A DNA stretch of 64,000 nucleotides from an uncultured Saprospiraceae bacterium (GCA_938015415.1 CALLPK010000029.1:43018-107017), one strand, 5' to 3'. Positions 17,056 to 26,523 are shown, counted from the first letter of the stretch. Made by a program: numbers and translations. The notes: generated by a model from the letters alone, not told the origin.

Positions 17056-17991
17056 ATGGAAAAAAACGCCACTATTTACATTGCCGGCCATCGTGGAATG
17101 GTTGGATCAGCACTTTACCGAAGGCTAAAAGAGGAAGGTTTTACCAACTTTATCGTACGCACTTCTCGTGAACTCGATCTACGAAATCAGGCCGCCGTCA
17201 ACGAATTTTTTGCCACCGAAAAACCAGATTATGTCTTTCTGGCCGCCGCCAAAGTAGGAGGTATTCTAGCCAATAATACTTATCGGGGAGAATTCATTTA
17301 CGATAATCTAATGATTCAAAATAACGTCATCCATGCGGCCCATATCAACGGGGTGAAAAAATTGATGTTTCTCGGGTCTTCCTGTATCTATCCCAAACTT
17401 GCTCCTCAGCCGCTGCGCGAAGATTACTTACTTACGGGCCCACTCGAACCAACCAACGAGCCTTACGCTATCGCAAAAATTGCGGGCATTAAGTTATGTG
17501 ATGCTTATCGTTCCCAGTATGGAAGTGATTTTATTTCAGTAATGCCTACCAACCTTTACGGTCCCAACGATAATTATGATCTGGAAAAATCGCATGTACT
17601 GCCTGCGCTGATGCGTAAATTTATCGAAGCCAAAAGAGAAAATAAACCAAGCGTTCTGATGTGGGGAACTGGTAGCCCAAAAAGAGAATTTCTTCATGTG
17701 AATGATCTGGCAGATGCTTGCTATTTTTTAATGCAAAATTTTAGCGAAGAGGGATTGGTAAATATCGGAACTGGGATTGATGTATCTATTTTAGAGCTGG
17801 CCCAACTCATTAAAAAAACAGTAGGGTACGAAGGCTCCATTGAACACGACTTATCTAAACCCGACGGTACTCCCCGAAAATTAATGACCATCGAAAAACT
17901 AAAAAAACTTGGCTGGGAACCGAAAATTACCTTGGAAGAGGGAGTGAAAATGGTTTATGAAGCGGTGAAGGAAGAAGCATGGGCGGTGTAG
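17056..17991 (+). CDS. fcl: GDP-L-fucose synthase
   Basis: The 311-residue length fits the family. The NADPH motif GHRGMVG is at residues 11-17. The SDR catalytic residues lie in GSSCIYP (Ser108/109) and EPYAIAK (Tyr137, Lys141), and [12 protein letters not shown] is typical of GDP-fucose synthases. It epimerises and reduces GDP-4-keto-6-deoxymannose, made by gmd at 8912, to GDP-L-fucose. The ATG follows an 84-bp gap after the acetyltransferase. With gmd, the cupin and the guanylyltransferase in the same locus, most of the route from fructose-6-phosphate is present; a phosphomannomutase is not. Confidence 0.95.
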   Translation: MEKNATIYIAGHRGMVGSALYRRLKEEGFTNFIVRTSRELDLRNQAAVNEFFATEKPDYVFLAAAKVGGILANNTYRGEFIYDNLMIQNNVIHAAHINGVKKLMFLGSSCIYPKLAPQPLREDYLLTGPLEPTNEPYAIAKIAGIKLCDAYRSQYGSDFISVMPTNLYGPNDNYDLEKSHVLPALMRKFIEAKRENKPSVLMWGTGSPKREFLHVNDLADACYFLMQNFSEEGLVNIGTGIDVSILELAQLIKKTVGYEGSIEHDLSKPDGTPRKLMTIEKLKKLGWEPKITLEEGVKMVYEAVKEEAWAV

Positions 17992-18103
17992 GAGGCGCTT
18001 CAATTTGTGAGGGTGGACGATAGGCGGACATTTTATTTTTTTAGGTAGCAATGGGGCTATCTTATGCGATTAAAACTTTATTTTACCTGCATAAACTTTT
18101 ATT

Positions 18104-18466
18104 ATGAGAAATTTTAAAGACCTTAAGGTCTGGCAAATTGCGATGGATTTATCCGTTAAAATCTATCATTTCACTCAAACGGAAGGCTCAATTAAAAAAG
18201 ATTTTGGTCTAAAGGATCAACTACAGAGGTCGTCCGTATCCGTCCCCTCAAATATCGCCGAAGGAGAAACACGGAGTAGTTTGAATCAAAGACTTAATTT
18301 CTTCAACTACGCTACTGCCTCGCTCGCTGAACTTCATACTCAAGTCATCCTCAGCCACCGAATCGGTTATCTATCAGATGAAAAGTATCAAGAACTCGAT
18401 CGGGATTGCATCGACCTCAGCGTTCGCCTCCAAAATTTTATCAACTACCGAAAGAAAAATGGATAA
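18104..18466 (+). CDS. Four-helix bundle protein (S23/bIVP type)
   Basis: The protein has 120 residues, mostly helical. The start NFKDLKVWQIAMDLSVKIY, the central LKDQLQRSSVSVPSNIAEGE and the later ATASLAELHTQVILSHRIG are the signature of the four-helix-bundle family PF05635, first known from 23S rRNA intervening sequences and related to Avd of diversity-generating retroelements. No reverse transcriptase or rRNA is near, so it is a stand-alone copy of unknown role. A 71-bp-unit tandem repeat begins 12 bp after its stop. The gene splits the GDP-fucose genes fcl and the guanylyltransferase, suggesting insertion. Confidence 0.85.
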   Translation: MRNFKDLKVWQIAMDLSVKIYHFTQTEGSIKKDFGLKDQLQRSSVSVPSNIAEGETRSSLNQRLNFFNYATASLAELHTQVILSHRIGYLSDEKYQELDRDCIDLSVRLQNFINYRKKNG

Positions 18467-18477
18467 AACCAAAAATT

Positions 18478-18690
18478 ACGAAAGAAGAGCACCGATTGTC
18501 CGCCCATTATTAATTCACGAAAGAAGAGCGCCAATTGTCCGCCGATGGTTAGCCCAAGTCCGCCAATCGTCCGCCCATTATTAATTCACGAAAAAAGAGC
18601 GCCAATTGTCCGCCAATCGTTAGCCCAAGTCCGCCAATTGTCCGCCTATTATTAATTCACGAAAGAAGAAAGCCAATCGTCCGCCAATCG
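18478..18690. repeat. 71-bp-unit tandem repeat array
   Basis: Units start with ACGAAAGAAGAG and end with CATTATTAATTC. Unit 1 (18478-18516) is a 39-bp short form; units 2 (18517-18587) and 3 (18588-18658) are 71 bp each and nearly identical; unit 4 (from 18659) is partial. Each full unit has an internal sub-repeat GCCAATYGTCCGCC. The array fills most of the 284-bp gap before the guanylyltransferase gene. The core GCCAATTGTCCGCC recurs in the array at 61181. Confidence 0.85.
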
Positions 18691-18750
18691 TCTTCGAAAC
18701 CCACGCCCAAAAAAAACCGTACAATCATTCAAATCACAACTTAAAATAAA

Positions 18751-19860
18751 ATGAATAAAAAAAACACATACGTCGCAATTATGGCCGGAGGTATTGGATC
18801 TCGATTCTGGCCCGCCAGTCGCACCGCACGTCCCAAGCAATTCCTGGATATATTAGGTGTCGGAAAATCGCTGATTCGATTAACCTTTGAGCGTTTTCTG
18901 AATCTCTGTCCGGCCGAAAATATATTTATTGTAACCAATGAGATGTACAAAGACCTGGTTCTTGAGCACCTTCCTGAGTTATCAGACAATCAAGTGCTTT
19001 GCGAACCCTCCCGTAACAATACGGGCCCCTGCGTAGCGTATACAGCCTTTAAATTACACAACCTCAATCCAGACGCCAACTTTATCATCGCTCCTTCCGA
19101 CCACATCGTTTTAAAAGAAGATATCTTTGTGGAAGCACTGGAAAAAGCACTAAACTTTACTGGAAAAGAAGATGCGTTATTGACGCTTGGAATTCGTCCC
19201 TCTCGTCCTGATACAGGATATGGTTATATCAATTACGTCCAGGAATTTGTAGAAACACCACACCAAAATGATAATATAGGTGGCGTGCATAAGGTCGTCA
19301 AATTTACCGAAAAGCCTCAATTAGCGAAAGCCAAAGAATTTGTCAATAGCGGAGATTACCTCTGGAATGCCGGTATCTTTATCTGGCGCTCCAAAAGTAT
19401 CCTGACCGCTTTCGAAAAATATTCTAACGAAATATATAAAATCCTCGAACCGGGCAGTGCGAGCTATAATACGGAAGAAGAGCAAAATTTTATCAACAAA
19501 GCATACCCAACCACCCCCAGTATCTCCGTCGATTACGCCATCATGGAAAACGCCGATAATATCTATACCATTCCCGTCGATTTTGGCTGGTCGGATCTCG
19601 GTACCTGGGCTTCGCTCCACGCAGAAGGAGACCGGGACGAGCAGGGCAACCTTCTCCAGGCCGACAATGTCTTCCTCGATGATGTGACCAATTGTCTGGT
19701 GCGAATGCCGAAAGATAAACTGGTCGTCCTTCGGGACCTGGATAACTATATTATTGTCGACGAAGACGATGTCCTGATGATCTATCCCAAGTCTAAAGAA
19801 CAGGAGATTAAGATATTGACCAAGCAAATTAAAGAAGTAAAAGGAGATTTGTTTTTGTAG
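18751..19860 (+). CDS. manC: Mannose-1-phosphate guanylyltransferase
   Basis: The protein has 369 residues. The nucleotidyltransferase signature is at residues 11-31 (MAGGIGSRFWPASR, then RPKQF), with IIAPSDHIV, GYGYINY, FTEKP and GWSDLGTW as later GDP-mannose pyrophosphorylase blocks. It makes GDP-mannose from mannose-1-phosphate and GTP in the cytoplasm. Unlike bifunctional ManC/AlgA it has no C-terminal cupin isomerase domain; the stand-alone cupin at 12078 may supply that step. Its upstream gap is occupied by the 71-bp tandem repeat, so the promoter would lie within or after the repeat. Confidence 0.93.
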   Translation: MNKKNTYVAIMAGGIGSRFWPASRTARPKQFLDILGVGKSLIRLTFERFLNLCPAENIFIVTNEMYKDLVLEHLPELSDNQVLCEPSRNNTGPCVAYTAFKLHNLNPDANFIIAPSDHIVLKEDIFVEALEKALNFTGKEDALLTLGIRPSRPDTGYGYINYVQEFVETPHQNDNIGGVHKVVKFTEKPQLAKAKEFVNSGDYLWNAGIFIWRSKSILTAFEKYSNEIYKILEPGSASYNTEEEQNFINKAYPTTPSISVDYAIMENADNIYTIPVDFGWSDLGTWASLHAEGDRDEQGNLLQADNVFLDDVTNCLVRMPKDKLVVLRDLDNYIIVDEDDVLMIYPKSKEQEIKILTKQIKEVKGDLFL

Positions 19861-19875
19861 TAAGGTTATTTAATA

Positions 19876-20538
19876 ATGAATTTTCTACGGAAAATAAAAA
19901 GTAAACTATTCCGCATTTGGAAGCCTGAAAATAAATATTCTCCTCTTGAATATTGGGAAAGTCGCAGCAGAAAATTTGGTGCCAGAGCAGTACTGAATCT
20001 TGGCATAAAAAAAGGACAAGAAGAGGATTTTAGAAAAAAACAAATGAACATTATCTTTCCTCATCTGAAAAAGATAATTCAACAAAAGGATGTCGTCCTG
20101 GATTATGGATGTGGGGTAGGAAGGTTTACGGTCGCACTTCAAAAATTATCGGAAGGGAAAGTCGTTGGAGTAGATCCTATTCAGCGATTTTTAGATATGG
20201 CACCTAAGGCCAAAAATGTATCTTATCTGAAATTAAAAAATGGGGTTTTACCTTTAGCGGATGACTCTATGGATATCATTTTTATTTGTTTGGTTTTAGG
20301 AGGAATCCCGAATTGTGAAATTGATTTTGCTTTAAAAGAAATAAGAAGGGTTTTAAAAAATGATGGAGAAATTTGTTTGGTAGAAAACACATCGGCTTAT
20401 ACAAACCATGACCGGTGGACGAATCGTTCGGTTACCCAATACAAAGAATTATTCTCCTGGACTAATTTAAAAGAGGTAGCCGCTTACAAGGAACTAGAAG
20501 AAGATATTACTATTTTTATTGGCAGGAAATTATCGTAG
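19876..20538 (+). CDS. Class I SAM-dependent methyltransferase
   Basis: The protein has 220 residues. The SAM-binding motif VVLDYGCGVGRFTVAL is near residues 73-88, followed by the acidic VVGVDP, PLADDSMDIIFICLVL, and the RRVLKNDGE turn of Methyltransf_11/25 proteins. No membrane segment is visible. In this locus it may methylate a sugar or a terminal residue that stops chain growth, but the substrate cannot be read from the sequence. It starts 15 bp after the guanylyltransferase and ends 18 bp before a sulfotransferase, so it belongs to the same transcription unit. Confidence 0.85.
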   Translation: MNFLRKIKSKLFRIWKPENKYSPLEYWESRSRKFGARAVLNLGIKKGQEEDFRKKQMNIIFPHLKKIIQQKDVVLDYGCGVGRFTVALQKLSEGKVVGVDPIQRFLDMAPKAKNVSYLKLKNGVLPLADDSMDIIFICLVLGGIPNCEIDFALKEIRRVLKNDGEICLVENTSAYTNHDRWTNRSVTQYKELFSWTNLKEVAAYKELEEDITIFIGRKLS

Positions 20539-20556
20539 ATATTATCAAATAAATTC

Positions 20557-21366
20557 ATGAGTAAAATAGTCACGTCTCTGAATCTGCTAATGAAAAGTCC
20601 AGAAAAATTCCTGCAATATTATGGTAGGAATATTCCAGATCAGCATACCTTGCCCCACTTTTTTGGAATTGGTGCTCAAAAGGGAGGTACCACCTGGCTG
20701 CATGAAAACCTGATTTGTCATCCAAGCATTTTTTTACCACCAGAAAGACAATTAAATTTTTTTAGTGATAAATTTGAAAATCCCTTAAAAGAATATCAGG
20801 CTGCTTTCGCAGGAAAAGAACATTTTTTACGAGGTGAAATAAATCCGGATTATGGTATTCTGGAAAAATGGAAAATTGAATACCTTGCCAAAATTCTTCC
20901 GAACCTAAAATCTATTATGATATTGCGCAACCCAATTGAGCGGGCATGGTCTCATGCGATTATGAGCTATGTGAAGATGCATAATAAAAAACCTGATGAG
21001 ATTACCCTGGATGACTGGCTACGTCATTTTAAAAATCCATTGTCTGTCATAAAAGGAAATTATCCCCGGATCCTAAAAAAATGGCGATCGGTTTATCCAG
21101 AAGAACAGATAAAAGTTGTTTTTCATGATGAGCTTTGTGCTAGACCACAAGCATTCCTGGAAGATGTCTTCAAGTTTCTAAATGTAGAGATCCCCGAAAA
21201 TTTTCTTAATTATCCCATTGAAAAAAAAATTAATAGTGGCGCTAAAATAGCCATGCCGGAAAAAGCAAAAGAAGCTTTAAAAGAACGGTATCGGGATGAT
21301 ATTTATGAATTACATAATCAATTAGGGACTCCTATACAAAAGTGGATTGCAGCCTACGACCTCTAA
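20557..21366 (+). CDS. Sulfotransferase (heparan N-sulfotransferase-like)
   Basis: The protein has 269 residues. The 5'-phosphosulfate loop is FFGIGAQKGGTTWLHENL (about residues 35-52) and the 3'-phosphate site is IMILRNPIERAWSHAI (about 124-139). The Lys of AQKGGTT is the usual catalytic Lys of the family. This pair, together with the NFFSDKF segment, resembles the heparan-sulfate N-sulfotransferase/Sulfotransfer_1 type more than the protein at 417. It should move sulfate from PAPS to a sugar. Its 3' end overlaps the flippase gene by 20 bp, so it is translationally tied to polymer export. Confidence 0.88.
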   Translation: MSKIVTSLNLLMKSPEKFLQYYGRNIPDQHTLPHFFGIGAQKGGTTWLHENLICHPSIFLPPERQLNFFSDKFENPLKEYQAAFAGKEHFLRGEINPDYGILEKWKIEYLAKILPNLKSIMILRNPIERAWSHAIMSYVKMHNKKPDEITLDDWLRHFKNPLSVIKGNYPRILKKWRSVYPEEQIKVVFHDELCARPQAFLEDVFKFLNVEIPENFLNYPIEKKINSGAKIAMPEKAKEALKERYRDDIYELHNQLGTPIQKWIAAYDL

Positions 21367-22825
21367 AAATAACCAATTAAAATCTGATACCATTAAGGGT
21401 ATTAAGTGGAATCTGATCAATAAAGTTATTGCTCAGATTTTCTCTTTGGCTTTTGCGGTGGTACTCGCTCGATTATTAACCCCACATGAATTTGGACTGG
21501 TCGCAATGGTGACGGTTATCCTGGGGATTATTAAAGTGATTCATAGTTTCGGATTAGGAGAAGCACTGATCCAAAAAGAAGAAATTACCGAAACGGAATT
21601 ATCTTCGGTTTTTTGGGTCAATGTTTTTTTGGGAATTATTTTCACCTCCATTGCCTTCCTGGCAGCACCCTTCATTAGTAAATTTTACCAGAAGGATATC
21701 CTGATTCCAATTACCTATTTTTTTGGATTTACCTTTTTACTAGATTCTTTTACGGTGGTTCACTATGCACTACTGTGGCGGAATCTGGAATATAAAAAAT
21801 TGTTTTTTGTTCAGTTACCATCCATCATCATTGCGGGAACGGTAGCCGTTGTCATGGCGCTAAATGGTTTTGGCGTTTGGAGTTTGGTGACAAAATCCCT
21901 CGTTTCAATTGCTGCTCTATTATTCTTCCTTACTATCGCTTCTTCCTGGACGCCAAAGTTTATCTTCAACGCGCAAGCAGTCAAAAACCTATTTGGATTT
22001 AGTCTCCCAAGAGTAGGAACCTTAATTTTTTCCTATCTGATTAGAAATTTAGACAAAATAATGGTTGGTCATTATTTGGGAGGAGCTCCTCTGGGTTTTT
22101 ATGAAAAAAGTTATGCTTTTATGTTGCTACCATTATCCAATATAACAAGTGTGATTTCTCAGGTTTTATTTCCTTCCTTTTCAAAAATTCAGAACAATCA
22201 TGATCAGATAAAGGAGATGTTTTTTAAAGTGATTCGTTTTGTAGCCTTTTTTACCTTTCCTTTGATGATTGGCCTTAGTATTTTTAGTGAGCCTTTTGTT
22301 CTTTTTCTATTAGGAGAAAAATGGAGCGGAGCAATTGCGGTCTTACAAATACTGGCTTGGGTCGGACTGATTCAGTCCATTAGTGGATTCTATCAACCAG
22401 TTTACCTTTCTCAGGGAGCCACGCAATTACAATTCAAATTAGATATAATCTTAAAAACGCAATCTGTCTTTTGGATTATTTTAGGGATAAAATGGGGGAT
22501 AGAAGGAGTCGCCTATGGAATATTGATCGGTGTCTTGATTAACCAATTTCCCTATCTCCACTTTTTAGGAAAACTCATCAATATGAAATTGTTGGAATTC
22601 TTTAAAAATCTATTACCTGTTTTTTTTGTAAACATCGCATTCCTGTTATTCTTACTACTGATCTATAATTATGTGCTGATTGCCTTTTCTCCAGGAATTA
22701 AACTTCTTTTAGGGACCGTAATTGGTGGTGGATTTTATATCGGAATCTGTAGTTTATTAAAAATTAAGACTTTGCAGGAAATTTACACTTTTGCCTTATC
22801 CAGACTTAAAAATAGTTCATCCTAG
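21347..22825 (+). CDS. Wzx-type polysaccharide flippase (MOP superfamily)
   Basis: The protein has 492 residues with about 12-14 hydrophobic helices. The start GIKWNLINKVIAQIFSLAFA and the LARLLTPHEFGLVAMV motif are typical of WzxC-like Polysacc_synt transporters. It would flip the undecaprenyl-linked repeat unit across the inner membrane. The start is TTG at 21347, inside the preceding sulfotransferase gene. Its stop overlaps the convergent deacetylase gene by 9 bp. I saw no Wzy polymerase or Wza/Wzc export genes in the window, so the rest of the assembly system must lie elsewhere, probably upstream. Confidence 0.9.
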   Translation: MQPTTSKNNQLKSDTIKGIKWNLINKVIAQIFSLAFAVVLARLLTPHEFGLVAMVTVILGIIKVIHSFGLGEALIQKEEITETELSSVFWVNVFLGIIFTSIAFLAAPFISKFYQKDILIPITYFFGFTFLLDSFTVVHYALLWRNLEYKKLFFVQLPSIIIAGTVAVVMALNGFGVWSLVTKSLVSIAALLFFLTIASSWTPKFIFNAQAVKNLFGFSLPRVGTLIFSYLIRNLDKIMVGHYLGGAPLGFYEKSYAFMLLPLSNITSVISQVLFPSFSKIQNNHDQIKEMFFKVIRFVAFFTFPLMIGLSIFSEPFVLFLLGEKWSGAIAVLQILAWVGLIQSISGFYQPVYLSQGATQLQFKLDIILKTQSVFWIILGIKWGIEGVAYGILIGVLINQFPYLHFLGKLINMKLLEFFKNLLPVFFVNIAFLLFLLLIYNYVLIAFSPGIKLLLGTVIGGGFYIGICSLLKIKTLQEIYTFALSRLKNSSS

Positions 22826-24139
22826 TGCTTCATAGTAAGCCCGTAATATTTTTCCTTCTTCCGTTAATGGATCAAAATTGCTATTGTGGAAATTCATGGT
22901 AATCGCAGTATTGTATTTATTTTTATTGATAAAATTTTTCATCACTTCAATAGCCTTTAGTCCATTCCCATCCGAAAAATGCATTCCCGCACTATCCATC
23001 AAAATCAGCGGATATTCCTTCCATTTAAATGAACGTTCTTCTTTAAAATTATACATCCGGTAGCCAAATCCAGTCCCGCATCTAAAACCCAAACGGTGTT
23101 TATATCCCATCGAAGAGTCGTTTTTAAAGCCGTTTTTTTCTAACAAAAATGGCGTTATTTCCCAGGACCATCGCAACCAATGCTGACGGTTATCTACAAT
23201 CTGCTCGCCAACTATTTTTTCTAATCTACTTTTTTCTTCCGCTAACATCGAATGATCAAAACCCGCATTATAACTTGGATGTAACCCAATGCTATATCCA
23301 CGGCTTCTCGCCAATTTGATGATCTCTAAAATTTTGGGATGACCAATGGAATATTTATTATCATAGACCGTATTTCCTCCCGCCATCAGATATAAACATT
23401 TGTCTTTCCAAATAGATTCTTCCTTCAGCAATTCCTCAAAATAATCATACGGATCACGCTTCCCGTCGGTGATCATTTTCCAAAAATAAATACTGTTATT
23501 TTTTAAATCTTTTTTTATGCGACCTCGCAAAAACGTCGCAGCAATCGATCGTAAGAATTTGATTTTTGGCGTAAAGCGATACAAAAGATCCAGGTCGTGA
23601 GAAAGTGAAAAGGAGGTAGGTGTATTAATTTTTTTGCCACTAAGAGACTCAAAAAATGCGGTGAGCAAAATATCTGCAACGGGAATTTGCGCTAGCTGAT
23701 TTTTAACTAGAAAGTGTTGTGTTTCTTCTATCCACCCTGAACTACTCTCGTTGTCTGTGGAAGCATGAACTTCCTCGTACCGGCTAATATGAAAAAAAAT
23801 AGTAGAGAAAAGATCAAAACCAAACCGCCCTTTCTCGTAAAAATACCGGGTGTCGTCTCTTCCTATTCCATGAATAAAAGTATTTTTATACGGATATCTA
23901 ATAGCAGAAAATAGCGGGGAATTCTGATTTGCAAATAGGGAAAAGGTAGCAGGAACGAAATAGTCGGACTCGTTTTCGGTTCCGTAATTTATGATCGTAC
24001 TGGCTTGGGTTTTACTTTTCGTGGTAAACCATAACGTTGTTGGTTTGAGTGGATGATCATTGATGAAATCTATCACATAATCTAATCGTTTTAGTGCGAC
24101 AGGTGACAAGTGATGTTGGATAAAAATGATGCTTTTCAA
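22817..24139 (-). CDS. Polysaccharide deacetylase-like protein
   Basis: The protein has 440 residues. After an N-terminal region of about 175 residues (FIHGIGRDDTRYFYEKGRFG), the motif SFSLSHDLDLLYRF (near residues 176-190) sits where NodB-family deacetylases carry their first Asp/metal motif, followed by LYLMAGGN, IGLHPSYNAG and a C-terminal TMNFHNSNFDP with His. It is a carbohydrate-esterase-4-like fold of the long Bacteroidota type. A role in N-deacetylating a surface glycan is inferred. It is the last gene of the minus-strand operon led by the PorU-like peptidase, 12 bp after the glycosyltransferase. Confidence 0.75.
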   Translation of the reverse strand: MKSIIFIQHHLSPVALKRLDYVIDFINDHPLKPTTLWFTTKSKTQASTIINYGTENESDYFVPATFSLFANQNSPLFSAIRYPYKNTFIHGIGRDDTRYFYEKGRFGFDLFSTIFFHISRYEEVHASTDNESSSGWIEETQHFLVKNQLAQIPVADILLTAFFESLSGKKINTPTSFSLSHDLDLLYRFTPKIKFLRSIAATFLRGRIKKDLKNNSIYFWKMITDGKRDPYDYFEELLKEESIWKDKCLYLMAGGNTVYDNKYSIGHPKILEIIKLARSRGYSIGLHPSYNAGFDHSMLAEEKSRLEKIVGEQIVDNRQHWLRWSWEITPFLLEKNGFKNDSSMGYKHRLGFRCGTGFGYRMYNFKEERSFKWKEYPLILMDSAGMHFSDGNGLKAIEVMKNFINKNKYNTAITMNFHNSNFDPLTEEGKILRAYYEALG

Positions 24140-24151
24140 AGTTCAATAAAG

Positions 24152-25345
24152 TTATGAAAGTAGTTTTTGATAAATCTCAAGTAGTTTTTTAGCATTTTTT
24201 TGAATATCAAAATTATCCTCCACGTGTTGCTTGGCATTGGCCGAAAATTTTTGATAACCATCATTCGGCATTTTGTAAAATTCTAAAATAGCTTCTGTCA
24301 GTGCCTCCGTATTTTTTTCGGGAACCAGGATTCCAGTTTTGTTATTTAAAACCTCTTCTGGAATGTCACAGTGTAGGGTGCTGATAACGGGCATTCCCGT
24401 TGTCTGGGCATCTAAAAGCACGATAGGAGCACCCCCTTCACAATCTTTCGTAGTCGTATGACAACTGGGGTGAATGAATACATCATATTTTTTTAAAAAA
24501 GAAGAAATCTCCCGATAGTTTATTCCTTTTTTTATCGTTATCTTATCTTCGAGGCCTAACGCTTTTACCTCTTTTTCGATGGTACTGCGAATATTGTCTT
24601 CTTCGTATTTGCCGACTAAACACAGCGTCATATTCGGAGCCGTTTTGAGCGCCGCGATGAATGCTGAAACGGTGTATTGATAACCTTTTTTTTCAGTAAA
24701 GGAGGCAATTTGTACCAGCCTCAGATGGTTTTCTTGTTTTGTTCTTTCTGCCTGCTCGTCCGAATTTGGTAGAATACCAAGTCTGCTGACGTGGATTTTA
24801 TTTTCGTGACAACCTCTGGCCATCAAAAGTTTCTTTCCATTATTCCCTTCGCAAATAATTCCACTCGTAGTGCTAAATAAGGTTTTGTACAGTTGGTTAT
24901 ATTTCGGTTTTTGATAAGGCAGTCGCTCATAATCCCATCCATAAAAAGAAGTGACAAACGGGATATCATTTTTATGTAGTATATCCATATAATGACAACC
25001 AACGTCGGCAAAATGAGTGTGGACTATATCGATATTATGTTCCTTGATGTGGTCTATAATTCTTTCCTGAAAACCACTGGATGCCATCGCATTTATTTTA
25101 TTTAGAATAGTAGAACGTATTTTTCCGAAAGTCGATTTTTTCAAAAAAGTATCCACTTGATTTAATCCACTTAGTGGATTGTGGATAAAGGTAAAGTTTT
25201 CATTATAAAAATTATTTCTCAAATAGGCTTTTGCTCCAATGTGAATAGTGGTTTGTGGCAAGTGGTTAATTATATTATAAGCCCATATTTCTGTATGCGG
25301 TAGATAATGATTAAATAAGTGAAGAACTTTTAAATTTTTATTCAT
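24152..25345 (-). CDS. Glycosyltransferase family 4
   Basis: The protein has 397 residues with a GT-B layout. The N-terminus KVLHLFNHYLPHTEIWAYN and the DIVHTHFADVG segment form the acceptor domain. The donor domain holds LRLVQIASFTEKKGYQYTVS and FIHPSCHTTTKDCEGGAPIV, the family's EX7E region in modified form, then GMPVISTLHCDIPEEV. It would be a cytoplasmic retaining transferase. The gene is the third of a tight minus-strand operon, 6 bp after the aminotransferase and 12 bp before the deacetylase. The sugar donor may be the product of the adjacent WecE-type aminotransferase (inference). Confidence 0.85.
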   Translation of the reverse strand: MNKNLKVLHLFNHYLPHTEIWAYNIINHLPQTTIHIGAKAYLRNNFYNENFTFIHNPLSGLNQVDTFLKKSTFGKIRSTILNKINAMASSGFQERIIDHIKEHNIDIVHTHFADVGCHYMDILHKNDIPFVTSFYGWDYERLPYQKPKYNQLYKTLFSTTSGIICEGNNGKKLLMARGCHENKIHVSRLGILPNSDEQAERTKQENHLRLVQIASFTEKKGYQYTVSAFIAALKTAPNMTLCLVGKYEEDNIRSTIEKEVKALGLEDKITIKKGINYREISSFLKKYDVFIHPSCHTTTKDCEGGAPIVLLDAQTTGMPVISTLHCDIPEEVLNNKTGILVPEKNTEALTEAILEFYKMPNDGYQKFSANAKQHVEDNFDIQKNAKKLLEIYQKLLS

Positions 25346-25351
25346 ACTTTT

Positions 25352-26509
25352 TTAAAAAGTATTAATGGTCTTTTTGTCAATGCTGGCACCATAAATAGCA
25401 TCGACAATAAAATCTATCTGTTTTGTAGTAAGGTTATAGAAAAGTGGAAGCCTTAATAAGGTATTACTTTTAACGGTCGTAAATTTATCTTCCCCGGAAA
25501 AACGGCTATGTTTTTTCCCCTGGACCGCACTGTGTAAAGGTACGTAATGAAAATAAGCCTGGATCTTTTTTTCTTTTAAGTTTTTTATCAAACGTATTCG
25601 CTGTTTAAGATCGGTGGTGTGGAGGTAAAAAATATGACCATTATGTTGAAGGTGATCTGGAGAAGCTGAAGGTAGTTGGAGGAACTTATCTAGCTTTTTT
25701 TCGGTAAGTTTTTTTAAATAATAATTCCAAAGTTTAATTCTTTTCTCCGTAACTATCGTGGTCGTTTTTAGCTGTGATAGTAAAAAAGCTGCGGCCAAAT
25801 CACTCATCAAATAGCTTGATCCAATATCTACCCAGGAATATTTGTCAATGTCTCCTCTTAAAAAAGCCTTCCTATTGGTTCCTTTTTCTCTAAGTATTTC
25901 AGCTCTCTCATAAAACGTTCTATCGTTTATTAGTAAAGCCCCTCCTTCTCCACATTGAATATTTTTAGTAGCGTGAAAACTAATGGTCCCAAAATGACCA
26001 ATGGATCCTAAATGCTTTCCTTTGTACCAGGCATCCATACATTGGGCTGCATCCTCAATCACTTTTATATCGAACTTGGCGGCAATGTTCATAATCGTAT
26101 CCATCTCACAAGCTACGCCTCCATAATGCATCACCAGAATCGCCTTTGTTTTATCGGTAATGGCTGCTTCAATTAAATGTTCGTCAATATTCATGGTGTC
26201 TGGCCGAATATCCACAAAGACAATCTTGGCACCTCTCAACACAAAAGCATTGGCACTCGATACAAAAGTAAAGGAAGGCATAATGATTTCATCACCCGGC
26301 TGCAAATCTAACAGCAATGCACACATTTCCAGGGCATGAGTGCAGGAAGAAGTTAGCAGAACTTCCCCCGGACAACCAGTAAATTCTTTTAGTAACAGCT
26401 CACATTGCAGCGTAAAGTACCCCGCACCAGAAAAAGAGCGGCGTTTGATAGCGTCCTTTAGGTAACTAATCTCCAATCCATTTGTATATGGCTCGTGAAA
26501 CGGAATCAT
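25352..26509 (-). CDS. rffA: dTDP-4-amino-4,6-dideoxygalactose transaminase (WecE/RffA type)
   Basis: The 385-residue length fits WecE. The start IPFHEPYTNGLEISYLKDA, the SFSGAGYFT loop, the IEDAAQ PLP-contact motif and the catalytic Lys182 in SFHATKNIQCGEGG are diagnostic of the WecE/RffA branch of the DegT family. It aminates dTDP-4-keto-6-deoxyglucose to dTDP-fucosamine (dTDP-4-amino-4,6-dideoxygalactose). The rmlA/rmlB genes that make the substrate are not in this window. It lies 14 bp after the stop of the PorU-like peptidase and 6 bp before the glycosyltransferase, as part of one operon. Confidence 0.88.
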   Translation of the reverse strand: MIPFHEPYTNGLEISYLKDAIKRRSFSGAGYFTLQCELLLKEFTGCPGEVLLTSSCTHALEMCALLLDLQPGDEIIMPSFTFVSSANAFVLRGAKIVFVDIRPDTMNIDEHLIEAAITDKTKAILVMHYGGVACEMDTIMNIAAKFDIKVIEDAAQCMDAWYKGKHLGSIGHFGTISFHATKNIQCGEGGALLINDRTFYERAEILREKGTNRKAFLRGDIDKYSWVDIGSSYLMSDLAAAFLLSQLKTTTIVTEKRIKLWNYYLKKLTEKKLDKFLQLPSASPDHLQHNGHIFYLHTTDLKQRIRLIKNLKEKKIQAYFHYVPLHSAVQGKKHSRFSGEDKFTTVKSNTLLRLPLFYNLTTKQIDFIVDAIYGASIDKKTINTF

Positions 26510-26523
26510 TTTTTTTAAGAAAA

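Noticed and set aside
18104-18466. Diversity-generating retroelement accessory gene (avd)
   Set aside because: The fold is related, but no reverse transcriptase, template repeat or variable target gene is nearby.
18378-18584. 68-codon frame with repeated ERRAPIVR peptide
   Set aside because: It starts inside the four-helix-bundle gene in another frame and owes its repeats to the 71-bp DNA array; no ribosome site or homologue supports it.
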